From Bacillota bacterium (lineage in GTDB: Bacteria; Bacillota; Clostridia; Acetivibrionales; DTU013), in contig JAEYOP010000018.1 in the NCBI GenBank assembly GCA_023411575.1, forward strand, positions 9,343 through 73,342: 64,000 nucleotides of DNA, in the 5' to 3' direction. How positions within the stretch are numbered: the stretch's first letter is position 1; each line of letters opens with the position of its first letter. The notes beneath the pieces are model-generated. The model was not told the origin of the DNA, did not search any database, and saw only the letters and a list, made by a program, of their open reading frames with translations. Below, piece after piece: positions 46,173-54,838 of this stretch. The translations under genes and the position numbers were made by a program.

Positions 46173-49043
46173 TCAGCTACCGGTCAGGACCGGTAAAACA
46201 ATCCGGACCATTGTTCCGATATTTTCACGGCTTTCTATGCTAAAGGCGGCCTGATCGCCGAAATACAGCCTGATGCGCCGATAAACATTGGATAAGCCGA
46301 TGCTGCTGCTGTTGTCGTCACCGGTTTCCGAAGTCAACTGTGTCATCAGCTCGTTTATTCTTTCTTTTGACATGCCGGTGCCGTTATCGGAAATTTCAAT
46401 AGTAACCCGGTTTGTTTCAATAAATCCTCTGACAGTGACAATTCCTTTATGCCGGATATTTTCAAAACCATGCTTGATGGCGTTCTCCACAATAGGCTGT
46501 AAAATGAGCTTTATAGTCCGGCATTCCAGTATGCTGTCTTCAAATTGCTGTTTGATTTCAATCCGGTCGTGATTGCAGATTTCCTGAATGTAGATATAGC
46601 TTTTCAGGTGTTCGATTTCTTCCCGGAAGGTAACCTGATCCTTTCCCTTACTGATACTGCCCCTGAAAAAGCTGCCCAGAGCGGTAACCATATTGCAAAT
46701 ATCCTCTGCTCCTTTTTTATATGCCATCCAATTGATAGCTTCCAGCGTATTATATAGAAAATGCGGATTGATTTGCTGCTGCAAGGCTTTTAGCTGCGCT
46801 TCCTTTTCAAGCAGCTTGAGATCACTTTCGCGAAGCTTGGATTGGTAGTTTTCCAGCATGAGCTTGTTGAATTCCTGAAACAGAACGGCGATTTCATCCT
46901 TCCTTTTTGTATTTATGTCAGGGTCGGCAGAGGAGCCCTTAATGAAAAACAGGAGCTTTTTTAGCGGCTTAGCCATTGAGGAAGTGATAAGGGTTGAAAT
47001 GAAAAGGAGAAGAACGATATAAAGAATCAAGATGAATACACTATACATGAAAATTGGGAATAGGATGGATCGGAGCTGTGAAACCGGAATAACTCCTACG
47101 ATATTAAAATTGAAATCAGAAGAAACAGTATTGACGACCAGATAGGAGCGGTTTTCTGAAGACAGTGAAAAGCTTCCGGCTTCCTTTTTAACAATTTCGG
47201 ATAAAAAATCCTCCGATTGAAGAATAACTGAGGTTTCTGCGGTTTCATCGGACGAGATGACGTTTGAATTTCCATCCATGAGGAGGATGAAATTGGAAAT
47301 CTCCTGTTCCGGAATGCGGAAAACACTGTTGAGATAGCTCTGATCAATAAAGAAGACCGCATAGCCGAAATCGAACTGAAGGGACTTGAGACTGCCGGCT
47401 TTGCGGGCAAAGACCAAAACAGAACGGTTATGATAGTTGCTGATTTTTCCAAGGAAAACAAGCTCTCCTATACTATTGTCCAATTTGTCTTTATAGCTGA
47501 CATCCAGAGCAGTAATGGCGGCTGTGTCCAAATAGATATCCGAATAAATATTCTCGCCTTTTCGGTTATAAAGGTTCAGAGAATAAAATTCATTTCTGGA
47601 ACGCTTAAAATCCGAAAACATGTCACGGATAACAGAATAGCCGGGTTCGGGAATTCTGTCGCTTTCGAGGCCGGGCCATGCATCCTGGAAGTCGTTGCTG
47701 TAAATCAATTCCTTTGTGATGTTGTTGAAGCTGTTAAAATTGTAATCTACATATTTCTTCACCTGGGAGATCGTATTGACCGTCAGGCTGGTGACTTTAT
47801 CATAGTAAAGATGGTAATATCCGTTGGCGGTGGACAGGGTAAAAGCAAGTGCCGGTATGATGATGGTAAACAGAAAATGGATAAACAATCTTGTTCTGAA
47901 GCTGGAATCCTTTAAAAAGAAATACCCTATGGTCTTGGGCTGTTCTTGCATGGGGCGGCTGTTATACATCAGCGTATCTGCCAGAGCGTGCAGGGGAATA
48001 GCTATTTTTCTGGCGGAATAATAGGAAAAAAACAGAATAAAAAGGATACAGGGGATGCTAAAGCCGAAGATGTAGAGATATGGGTTTGGGTGGCGATTGT
48101 TCGCGAAGACCTCCGAAAGCGGTATCTGTATGATCATGCGATACTGGTATGGCAACAGATGATAATATGTTTTCAGCATCTTTATTCCATGGATCGTTTC
48201 ATAAGAATACGGAAGGCCGTCCATGAGGCGCTCGTCAAATTGACCGGATAGGGCGGCGCTGCCACCGTTGTTGGACCAGATCACCTGCCTGTTGTTATCC
48301 AGCAAATACAGGTTGGCGGGCTGATCAAAACTGGAAAAGAGATCCGAGAACAATTCGTATTTAAACGTAATGATAACAATTCCCTTTGTTGTTTTATCGG
48401 CATTGATCAGCTTTTTAACATAGGTCAGATTGCCGTCAACCAGGGAAACGATTTGTGCGTCCGTCATGTCAACTGAAGAGGAAGGGGCTTTGCGATACAA
48501 AAAGGGAGTATTATCCTCTGAATCCCGGCTAAGGAGTGGGTACTGCCTGCAGAAATCGTTGAAATTGAAGTCGTCGCCCAAATACCAGCCCTGCTTGTCC
48601 AGCTTGAATATATAGGACATGTCGTTTGACCCAAGGAAAAAAATCTGGTCAATGTAATTTTGAAGAATAAATATTTTTGACAACTCGGCGCTTATATTAT
48701 AAAGACTTCGGTTGATCAATTCATAATTGCGGCTGTCGAAGGGCAAAGATACGGCGTCGGTAATGACTGTACTGTTATTTATTTTTTTCAAACAATCGTC
48801 CATGTTGAGAAAATTATCGTTTAAATACTCATTGGACAGCTTTATGGAGCTTTTATAATATTCCACCTGCTTTTCTACCAGGGACTTTGTAAAGTAATTA
48901 TAGGATGCCAGGGAAAATGTAATAAATACAAACAATGCAAGAAAAACGGAATAAAAAAAGAGCCGGTATCGGATACTTGGGTTTCGGGTTATTTTTTGAA
49001 AGATTGATTTTATTTTCACGGGGATCAAATATTGGAATATCAT
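46173..49043 (-). CDS. Very large YesM-type sensor kinase with two tandem extracellular sensor domains
   Basis: A 956-residue kinase, against about 580-600 for normal YesM proteins. Helices occur near 27-49, 320-340, 384-406 and 668-692, so two extracellular domains of about 270 residues each are exposed; both look Cache-like. After HAMP (about 690-740) come QQINPHFLYNTLEAI (phospho-acceptor His near 761) and the HATPase with QPIVENAIKHG, DNGTGM and GLSNVYRRI. I prefer start 49043 (GGAG seven bases upstream) to 49055. It follows its response regulator gene by 18 bp. Probably senses oligosaccharides, perhaps two different ones. Confidence 0.9.
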   Translation of the reverse strand: MIFQYLIPVKIKSIFQKITRNPSIRYRLFFYSVFLALFVFITFSLASYNYFTKSLVEKQVEYYKSSIKLSNEYLNDNFLNMDDCLKKINNSTVITDAVSLPFDSRNYELINRSLYNISAELSKIFILQNYIDQIFFLGSNDMSYIFKLDKQGWYLGDDFNFNDFCRQYPLLSRDSEDNTPFLYRKAPSSSVDMTDAQIVSLVDGNLTYVKKLINADKTTKGIVIITFKYELFSDLFSSFDQPANLYLLDNNRQVIWSNNGGSAALSGQFDERLMDGLPYSYETIHGIKMLKTYYHLLPYQYRMIIQIPLSEVFANNRHPNPYLYIFGFSIPCILFILFFSYYSARKIAIPLHALADTLMYNSRPMQEQPKTIGYFFLKDSSFRTRLFIHFLFTIIIPALAFTLSTANGYYHLYYDKVTSLTVNTISQVKKYVDYNFNSFNNITKELIYSNDFQDAWPGLESDRIPEPGYSVIRDMFSDFKRSRNEFYSLNLYNRKGENIYSDIYLDTAAITALDVSYKDKLDNSIGELVFLGKISNYHNRSVLVFARKAGSLKSLQFDFGYAVFFIDQSYLNSVFRIPEQEISNFILLMDGNSNVISSDETAETSVILQSEDFLSEIVKKEAGSFSLSSENRSYLVVNTVSSDFNFNIVGVIPVSQLRSILFPIFMYSVFILILYIVLLLFISTLITSSMAKPLKKLLFFIKGSSADPDINTKRKDEIAVLFQEFNKLMLENYQSKLRESDLKLLEKEAQLKALQQQINPHFLYNTLEAINWMAYKKGAEDICNMVTALGSFFRGSISKGKDQVTFREEIEHLKSYIYIQEICNHDRIEIKQQFEDSILECRTIKLILQPIVENAIKHGFENIRHKGIVTVRGFIETNRVTIEISDNGTGMSKERINELMTQLTSETGDDNSSSIGLSNVYRRIRLYFGDQAAFSIESRENIGTMVRIVLPVLTGS

Positions 49044-49061
49044 ACGGTTCTCCATAAAACA

Positions 49062-50714
49062 TTATTCGCCCGGCAGCTTCCGCTTATATTCCAGGGGCGT
49101 TATACCGGTGAAGTTTTTAAAGGTATTTGTAAAATAGGTAGGGTCCTCATACCCTACCAGGCGACCGATTTCATATATTTTTAAATCCACCCGGTTCAGA
49201 AGCTCGATGGCTTTGGTTATCCTGAATTCCTTCAAATAATCCACAAAATTCGAACCGGTCTCTTTTTTAAACAGTATGCTGAAATAGCTTGGATTTAAAA
49301 AAACAGATTCAGCCGTTTGATTCAGCGTGATTTTTTCGTTATAGTGCTCTTCTATAAACTTTTTCGCTTTTAGTATGCAGGGATAGGAGGAGGACCTGGA
49401 TTTGCTGTTCAGGCTGCCGAGGCCGGCAGCAACCCTGGAAATTACCCCGGAAAGCGCGATTTCAAGCTCGTTGTGGGACCGGAAGGCGTTGATGAAGGAT
49501 AAAAACGGGGGATAGATGTTGATGATTTCACCCAGAGAGGTCTTGTGCTTGCTCAACCGTCTGTCAATGATGTTCAGCAACTGGAGGGCATAATTCTGGA
49601 TGGTTTCGGGTTCCAGGTGGCGCAGCGCAGGGTCAAACGCTTCCCAGAAAGCCCGGAAGCCGGAAGCGCTTTTTTTCGCATCCCCTTCCATGAGCGCGTT
49701 AAGCAGCTGGTTTTCCGATTCATAGGGATATTCAAAAAAAGCATTAATCAGCGAGGATTTGTCCTTCCAGGCATAAAAGAATTCCTGGGATTCGTCAAAG
49801 AACTTCCGTTTCAGGCTGATTTCGGCCTGCTTATAAGAGCTTGCCGCAAAAAGAATGCTTTTGTAGATATTACCTGTGCTGATCCTGCTGGAGCGGACAG
49901 GCAGACTGCCGGAATGACGCCGGACAATCCCCGAAATTTCTTCGGACTGATGTATGATAAATTCATAGGGCGTTTCAAATTTATCCGGCAGGTTGAAGTT
50001 CAGCAGGATTATAAATTCATAATTGCGGCTGATATAAGCGTATCCCAAATTATTTATTTTCAGGTGCCTGCAGATTTCGGAAAAAAGATCATGTACGCAG
50101 TTGCGCATTCCGGGCTGCTTCCACAGTTCCGAAATACTATCGGCTTGCAGTATCATACACGCAAAATAATCGTAAGTTAAATTCAATTCCAGCAAATTTA
50201 TTTTTTCTTCTATTTCCGCGTAGTCGTAGATTCTTTCTTCCAGTATGCCTTTGAGAAAATTTTCCGCAGCCAGGGGAAGGCTTTCATTGATTTGTTTCTT
50301 ATAGCTGTTGATCAGAGCGGGAATCTTTTTCCTTTCGTCCAGTTCCTTTTTCAACCGCAGGAAAAGGCTTTTCAATTCCTGCAAGTTGACAGGCTTTAAA
50401 AGATATTCGCTGATGCCTGCGCTGATTGCCTTTTTGGCGTAATCAAATTCCTTATAGCCTGTAAGCAATACGATTTTAATGTGAGGATAATCGCTGCTTA
50501 ATCTTTTACTGAGTTCCAGACCATCTACAAAGGGCATTTTGATATCCGTAAGCACGACATCGGCCTGGGAGGCCTCCATCCGTTCAAGCGCCTCTTCGCC
50601 GTTGGAAGCGGAACAAACCGCTTCAAAGCCAAGCTCATTCCATTGAAAGGTCATTAAACCGTCACAAACCAGAAACTCATCATCTACGATCATTATTTTG
50701 TAAAGGTCGCCCAT
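49062..50714 (-). CDS. YesN-type response regulator with AraC DNA-binding domain
   Basis: A 550-residue regulator. The receiver domain has DD (11-12), phospho-acceptor D57 in VLTDIKMPFVDG and K107 in YLLKPVN. The middle region (about 125-440) is unassigned. The AraC HTH at the C-terminus (about 445-548) includes ESVFLNPSYFSILFKKETGSNF and VGYEDPTYFTNTFKNFTGITPLEYK. It is the first gene of the minus-strand operon and is divergent from the binding-protein gene at 51064, so it probably controls both directions with the large kinase. GAAGGGAA precedes the ATG. Confidence 0.94.
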   Translation of the reverse strand: MGDLYKIMIVDDEFLVCDGLMTFQWNELGFEAVCSASNGEEALERMEASQADVVLTDIKMPFVDGLELSKRLSSDYPHIKIVLLTGYKEFDYAKKAISAGISEYLLKPVNLQELKSLFLRLKKELDERKKIPALINSYKKQINESLPLAAENFLKGILEERIYDYAEIEEKINLLELNLTYDYFACMILQADSISELWKQPGMRNCVHDLFSEICRHLKINNLGYAYISRNYEFIILLNFNLPDKFETPYEFIIHQSEEISGIVRRHSGSLPVRSSRISTGNIYKSILFAASSYKQAEISLKRKFFDESQEFFYAWKDKSSLINAFFEYPYESENQLLNALMEGDAKKSASGFRAFWEAFDPALRHLEPETIQNYALQLLNIIDRRLSKHKTSLGEIINIYPPFLSFINAFRSHNELEIALSGVISRVAAGLGSLNSKSRSSSYPCILKAKKFIEEHYNEKITLNQTAESVFLNPSYFSILFKKETGSNFVDYLKEFRITKAIELLNRVDLKIYEIGRLVGYEDPTYFTNTFKNFTGITPLEYKRKLPGE

Positions 50715-50830
50715 GTCATTCCCTTCTTTATGCAGTGGTTTGATATAAAAATTTTATAACATTGCCTGGGAGTTTTCCATATGGATTTTCAACAATCAAA
50801 AAAAACTAAAGAAATACAAAAAATGACCCG

Positions 50831-50859
50831 TTCATTCTCTTTTTTCCCGTTGCTACAAT
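50831..50859 (+). promoter_or_regulatory. Candidate promoter of the third importer operon
   Basis: TTCATT (50831-50836) and TACAAT (50854-50859) are spaced by 17 bp, with an A-rich stretch just upstream. The rest of the 349-bp gap between 50715 and 51063 holds a 12-codon leader frame and two AAGGAGG sites. Confidence 0.45.
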
Positions 50860-50959
50860 AGAAGCATGCTTACAGCCATTTTAAGAATATTTGCTCTCAA
50901 GGCGGAAAGGGTCTCATTCAACTGATGGATCAACTGATTCTTGAAGGAGGTGCAAATTC

Positions 50960-50998
50960 ATGGTTCAATTGAATTATGAAATCAATGATACATCATAA
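50960..50998 (+). CDS. Possible 12-codon leader peptide
   Basis: ATG at 50960 has a perfect AAGGAGG site nine bases upstream and reads MVQLNYEINDTS before TAA. It lies about 65 bp before the binding-protein gene, downstream of the candidate promoter. It may be a leader peptide, a decoy translation start or chance. Confidence 0.35.
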   Translation: MVQLNYEINDTS

Positions 50999-51063
50999 CA
51001 TTGGTGAGAAGCAACAACATCCTTATTTTCCCAGGCTCATCAATAAATTTGAAGGAGGATTCC

Positions 51064-52617
51064 ATGAAAAAGCTATTCGCATTGATATTGAGTCTCTTTG
51101 TTATTTTATCTTTCGTTCTCCCTTCCTATGCAATTACGTCAGTACCGGTCACCGGAATTAAGCTGGACAGCAAAAGCATCAATATGAAGCCTGGCCAGAC
51201 CTATACCTTGAATATAACGCTTACCCCTGCCAATACGACACAAAAACTGCTGACCTTTTCCACCAGCGATTCCGATGTAGCCATGGTTACCAAAAGCGGT
51301 AAAATTGTCGGTGTAAATCCGGGCAAGGCGACAATCACGGTCCATTCCCAAAGCAACCAAAAGATTTCTGCGAAATGCACCATTGTTGTTGCTGACCGCA
51401 ATGGAGAAGTAAACGTATTGGCGTATAACCAAAGGACCAGGGATTCCCTTTTCGGCCCTTTATATAACGATTTTACAAAAGCCACCGGCATCAAGGTGAA
51501 TGTACTTCCGGTTACGGGAGACGGGGCAGACTATATGAGAAAGGTTGACATTGCCCTGATGTCCGGAGATACGTTCGATGTATTTTTTGTTGGAAATCAG
51601 ATTGACCATACAAAATACGTTTTGAACAAGTCGTTACTTGAATTGAGTGATTTTGCCAAAAACTATCAATATGATCTGAATACCAAGTATGGGAAATACC
51701 TGTTGAAATTCAGCGGGCAGGTGTATGGTATTCCCGGTTCTCCCAGCTACTGGGCGGTTTTCTATAACAAAAAAATCTTTGATGACGCAAAGGTGCCTTA
51801 TCCCAAGGGGTACTGGACCTGGGACCAGTATGTTGAAACCGCGAAGAAATTAACCAATCCCGAAAAAAAGATTTACGGTTCCTTCATGAATACGTTTGAT
51901 GCCAACAACTACATACTGGCAAACCAAAAAGGCGTGAACGGATATAAGCCGGATGGCACCAGCAATTTTGATGATCCTGCATTCATTGATTCCATCAAAT
52001 TTTATGGAAGTCTTGGAAATACATTGAAGGTCCAGCCCAGCTTTGCGGAACAGTCTTCCAAAAAACTGCCCGCGGAAAGCTTTGTGTCAGGAAACTATGC
52101 GATGCAATTCTGCGGGTCCTGGCTACTTTCCCAGCTGTCCGACCGGGTAAAATATCCAAGAGACTGGGATTACGGCATTACTCAGGTCCCAGTTCCAGAT
52201 GCCAGCTCAAAGAATAACGTAGGCGCCATCGGGTTTGTTCAAATCAATAAAAACGCCAAAAACAAGGATAATGCATTCCGGCTGGCTACCTTTATCGGAG
52301 AAAACCAGTACAAGTATACAAATGAAATCCCTGCGCTTGCTGATTTTGACAAGGACGATTTTCTCAAGCTTTTCGAGCAGGGCGCAAAGGATTCAGGCGG
52401 GAGCGTCACAGCGGAAGACCTTTATAATGCGCTTATTAATAACGGTTTAGGCTTCAGACCTGAAAAAATTACCGGTTCCATTCCCGCCCAGTATAAAGCG
52501 ATTATAGTGAAAGAGGTTCAGCTGTATTATCTGGGCCAAAAATCGGCTGAGGATGTCTGCAAGAGCATCAAGGAACAGGCCGATGCAGAAATCATGAAAT
52601 TGAAACAGAATAAGTGA
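51064..52617 (+). CDS. Extracellular solute-binding protein with N-terminal Big_2 domain
   Basis: A 517-residue binding protein. GAAGGAGGA fixes the ATG at 51064. The signal peptide (1-23) ends PSYA and has no lipobox cysteine. Next comes a bacterial Ig-like Big_2 domain (about 26-105: PVTGIKLDSKSINMKPGQTY, then SGKIVGVNPGKATITV), then a family-1 solute-binding domain (about 108-517; RKVDIALMSGDTFDVFFVGN and GSWLLSQLSDR). Binding proteins of Gram-positive bacteria normally carry a lipid anchor, so attachment here must be by another route, perhaps the Ig-like domain, the uncleaved signal or the permease itself. Two permease genes follow. Confidence 0.9.
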   Translation: MKKLFALILSLFVILSFVLPSYAITSVPVTGIKLDSKSINMKPGQTYTLNITLTPANTTQKLLTFSTSDSDVAMVTKSGKIVGVNPGKATITVHSQSNQKISAKCTIVVADRNGEVNVLAYNQRTRDSLFGPLYNDFTKATGIKVNVLPVTGDGADYMRKVDIALMSGDTFDVFFVGNQIDHTKYVLNKSLLELSDFAKNYQYDLNTKYGKYLLKFSGQVYGIPGSPSYWAVFYNKKIFDDAKVPYPKGYWTWDQYVETAKKLTNPEKKIYGSFMNTFDANNYILANQKGVNGYKPDGTSNFDDPAFIDSIKFYGSLGNTLKVQPSFAEQSSKKLPAESFVSGNYAMQFCGSWLLSQLSDRVKYPRDWDYGITQVPVPDASSKNNVGAIGFVQINKNAKNKDNAFRLATFIGENQYKYTNEIPALADFDKDDFLKLFEQGAKDSGGSVTAEDLYNALINNGLGFRPEKITGSIPAQYKAIIVKEVQLYYLGQKSAEDVCKSIKEQADAEIMKLKQNK

Positions 52618-52632
52618 TTTGAACGGAAAGAT

Positions 52633-52665
52633 TGTCGGAACAGCCTCCTCAAGGCTGTTCCGACA
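52633..52665 (+). other. Perfect stem-loop after binding-protein gene
   Basis: TGTCGGAACAGCC (52633-52645) pairs perfectly with GGCTGTTCCGACA (52653-52665) around a 7-base loop; 16 bp after the stop. No T tract follows, so an RNA-stabilising role is more likely than termination. Confidence 0.85.
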
Positions 52666-52701
52666 GAAAACAAACTTTGCAGCAAATACGGGGTAATCTA
52701 G

Positions 52702-53619
52702 ATGGATTCAATAGGTAAGAGAAAACAGTCTCTGGATAAGGATCAGTTCAGCGTAGTACTTTTATTCCTTGCGCCTTTCATCATAGGGTTTCTTATTTTT
52801 GACGTAATACCGATTCTTTCCGCCTTTGTTATAAGCGTTTTGAATCTCAACTCAATAAGCGGCTTTGCCGATACGGACGCTATGAGATTCATAGGATTCG
52901 AAAATTATATCAATATATTCAAAGACCCTGTTGCCATGACATCTTATGGAAGGTCTTTGCTCTATACGGTTTATTATGTTCCTGCCCTGAATGTTCTCGC
53001 TATTCTTCTGGCTTTGCTGCTGACCAGGGCGCTTTATTTGAAGTCGGCTATCCGCACAATGATTTTTATACCCTATGTGACGAATATCGTAGCGGTTACG
53101 ATTTTGTGGGGAATTCTTCTGGACCCCTTTGGCGGCGTGGTCAATACCTTCTTGAAATCAGTAGGGATAGAGCAGCCGCCGATGTGGCATTTAGGTGTGA
53201 ATACTGCGCTGCCGACACTGGCCGGCGTTTCAATTTGGCGTGATGTAGCCTTTCAGATGGTTGTTTACATGGCGGCGATCAATAATGTACCAAGAGAATT
53301 GTACGAATCGGCGGATGTGGACGGAGCATCCAAAGTCGTCCAGTTTTTCAAAATAACATTGCCGGCGATAACCCCAACGATCTTTGCGATGATCGTAACC
53401 AGTATCATTAATTCGTTTCAGAATTACGCACTGGTTTTTACGATGACAAACGGAGGACCCGGGGATGCTTCCAGGGTCGCAGTGCTTAACATCTATCAGG
53501 AGGCGTTCGAATACAGCCGGTTCAGCGTCGCATCGGCGCAGGCAATCATTTTGTTTTTTATTATCCTGGTTATCACAATGATTCAATGGAAAGGGCAGAA
53601 AAAATGGGTACATTATTAA
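52702..53619 (+). CDS. CUT1 sugar ABC transporter permease (MalF/UgpA type)
   Basis: A 305-residue permease with six helices and EAA loop ELYESADVDGASKVVQFFKITLPAITP (about 200-226). It is the second gene of the third importer operon, 84 bp after the binding protein, with the stem-loop between. Its 3' end overlaps the next permease gene by 16 bp. Like the two other importers here it has no partner ATPase gene. Confidence 0.93.
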   Translation: MDSIGKRKQSLDKDQFSVVLLFLAPFIIGFLIFDVIPILSAFVISVLNLNSISGFADTDAMRFIGFENYINIFKDPVAMTSYGRSLLYTVYYVPALNVLAILLALLLTRALYLKSAIRTMIFIPYVTNIVAVTILWGILLDPFGGVVNTFLKSVGIEQPPMWHLGVNTALPTLAGVSIWRDVAFQMVVYMAAINNVPRELYESADVDGASKVVQFFKITLPAITPTIFAMIVTSIINSFQNYALVFTMTNGGPGDASRVAVLNIYQEAFEYSRFSVASAQAIILFFIILVITMIQWKGQKKWVHY

Positions 53620-54452
53620 AAAGCCACAGTTACCGGAGCAGCGCGAATCGAACTATTTTAACCGTCCTTATGCTGATTCTGTCAGCCCTGATGATTTTGC
53701 CTTTTATCATGATGATTTTCGCATCCTTCAAGTATTCGGCGGATGCCTTTACCAACCCGCTCTTTTTGGATCCGAGAAAAGTCAACCTGAACAATTATAA
53801 AGAAATTTTTGAACATCCTTATTATTTCAAATGGTTTTTGAATTCTGTCATTGTTGCGGTAAGTGTGATCGTTTTGAAGGGGACTGTAGTTTCGATGGCG
53901 GCTTATGCTTTTGCCAAACTGAGATTCCGAGGCAGAGACACCTTATTCATGGTACTGATGTCAGCCATGATGGTTACATCGGATACAACCATTGTTGCAA
54001 GATATTTATTATATAAAGAGATGCACCTGATCAACTCCCTTTTGGCACTTATAATCCCTTCCGTATTCGGAGTCTTTTTTGTATTCCTTCTAAGGCAGTT
54101 CTTTTTAGGGATCCCGGCGGAGCTTTCGGAAGCGGCGGTGATTGACGGCTGCTCCCATTTTAAGATATATTACAAAATCATCATTCCATTATCCATACCG
54201 GCCATGCTGACAATGGCTTTATTCAGCTTTATTTGGTCCTGGAATGATTTTGTAAACGCATTTGTATTCATCACGCCGCTGGAAAGGCAGGTAGTACCTG
54301 TCGGGCTGAAATCCTTTCAAAATGAATACACAACGGATACCTCGCTTCAGATGGCGGGTATCTGCATCGCAATAATACCTGTAATTATCCTCTTTACGAC
54401 CGTTCAGAAGTACTTTGTCGAGGGAATTGCTTTAACAGGGATTAAAGGTTAG
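53604..54452 (+). CDS. CUT1 sugar ABC transporter permease (MalG type)
   Basis: A 282-residue permease with six helices, EAA loop ELSEAAVIDGCSHFKIYYKIIIPLSIP and tail QKYFVEGIALTGIKG. I prefer ATG 53604, which has an AAAGGG site about nine bases upstream inside the preceding gene, to ATG 53586. The overlap with the upstream permease points to translational coupling. It ends the importer operon; a triplicated short repeat and a terminator follow. Confidence 0.92.
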   Translation: MGTLLKSHSYRSSANRTILTVLMLILSALMILPFIMMIFASFKYSADAFTNPLFLDPRKVNLNNYKEIFEHPYYFKWFLNSVIVAVSVIVLKGTVVSMAAYAFAKLRFRGRDTLFMVLMSAMMVTSDTTIVARYLLYKEMHLINSLLALIIPSVFGVFFVFLLRQFFLGIPAELSEAAVIDGCSHFKIYYKIIIPLSIPAMLTMALFSFIWSWNDFVNAFVFITPLERQVVPVGLKSFQNEYTTDTSLQMAGICIAIIPVIILFTTVQKYFVEGIALTGIKG

Positions 54453-54465
54453 CAGCACCCAGGCT

Positions 54466-54523
54466 CAAGAACCACATTAGCAAACAAGAACCACATCAGC
54501 AAACAAGAACCACATACAGCAAA
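54466..54523 (+). repeat. Three tandem copies of a 19-20 bp unit
   Basis: Units at 54466-54484, 54485-54503 and 54504-54523 each start CAAGAACCACAT and end AGCAAA. Adjacent copies without spacers, so this is a simple tandem repeat and not a CRISPR. Confidence 0.85.
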
Positions 54524-54531
54524 TCTTGAAG

Positions 54532-54577
54532 AAAAGGGACGTTTTCCGGTTCTCCCTGCCGGAAGCGGTCCCTTTTT
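54532..54577 (+). terminator. Terminator of the third importer operon
   Basis: AAAAGGGAC (54532-54540) pairs with GTCCCTTTT (54568-54576), with an inner stem TTCCGG/CCGGAA, and the 3' arm merges into a T run. Confidence 0.85.
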
Positions 54578-54582
54578 GTATG

Positions 54583-54676
54583 CGGGCAATCAACAATACC
54601 CTTTACTACAAGCCACGCCTAAAGGGCGTTGGTACGGTCTCCCACCCGTGAACGGGTCATCATCATCTATTGCCCG
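54583..54676. ncRNA. Candidate structured RNA or IS200/IS605-type end relic
   Basis: A closed three-way shape can be drawn: P1 CGGGCAAT (54583-54590) with ATTGCCCG (54669-54676); P2 CCCTTTA (54599-54605) with TAAAGGG (54620-54626); P3 ACCCG (54644-54648) with CGGGT (54653-54657). CCACGCC (54613-54619) can alternatively pair with GGCGTTGG (54625-54632), excluding P2. The last hairpin type is common at ends of IS200/IS605 elements. Strand and identity are unknown. Confidence 0.4.
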
Positions 54677-54685
54677 TAAAAGAAA

Positions 54686-54709
54686 AACCCCTGGCTAGGC
54701 CGGGGGGTT
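54686..54709. terminator. GC-rich hairpin upstream of the dcw promoter
   Basis: AACCCCTGGC and GCCGGGGGGTT pair closely around a CTAGG-containing loop; five A precede it and a weak T-rich stretch follows, so it could stop transcription from either side. Confidence 0.5.
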
Positions 54710-54802
54710 GATTATTTGGCCGCAATTGGGCGGAGAATGTTCCCGTGGGTGATTTTCCATAGGACCTTATACCTATCTTTCGAAAAAAATTCCATTTATC
54801 TC

Positions 54803-54831
54803 TTGAAATGAACGGCAATATGCTTTAAAAT
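54803..54831 (+). promoter_or_regulatory. Sigma-A promoter of the dcw cluster
   Basis: TTGAAA (54803-54808) and TAAAAT (54826-54831) with a 17-bp spacer, directly before the MraZ boxes. Confidence 0.75.
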
Positions 54832-54838
54832 AGAGACA

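Noticed and set aside
54466..54523. CRISPR-like array
   Set aside because: Three 19-20 bp units are directly adjacent with no spacers, so it is a tandem repeat.
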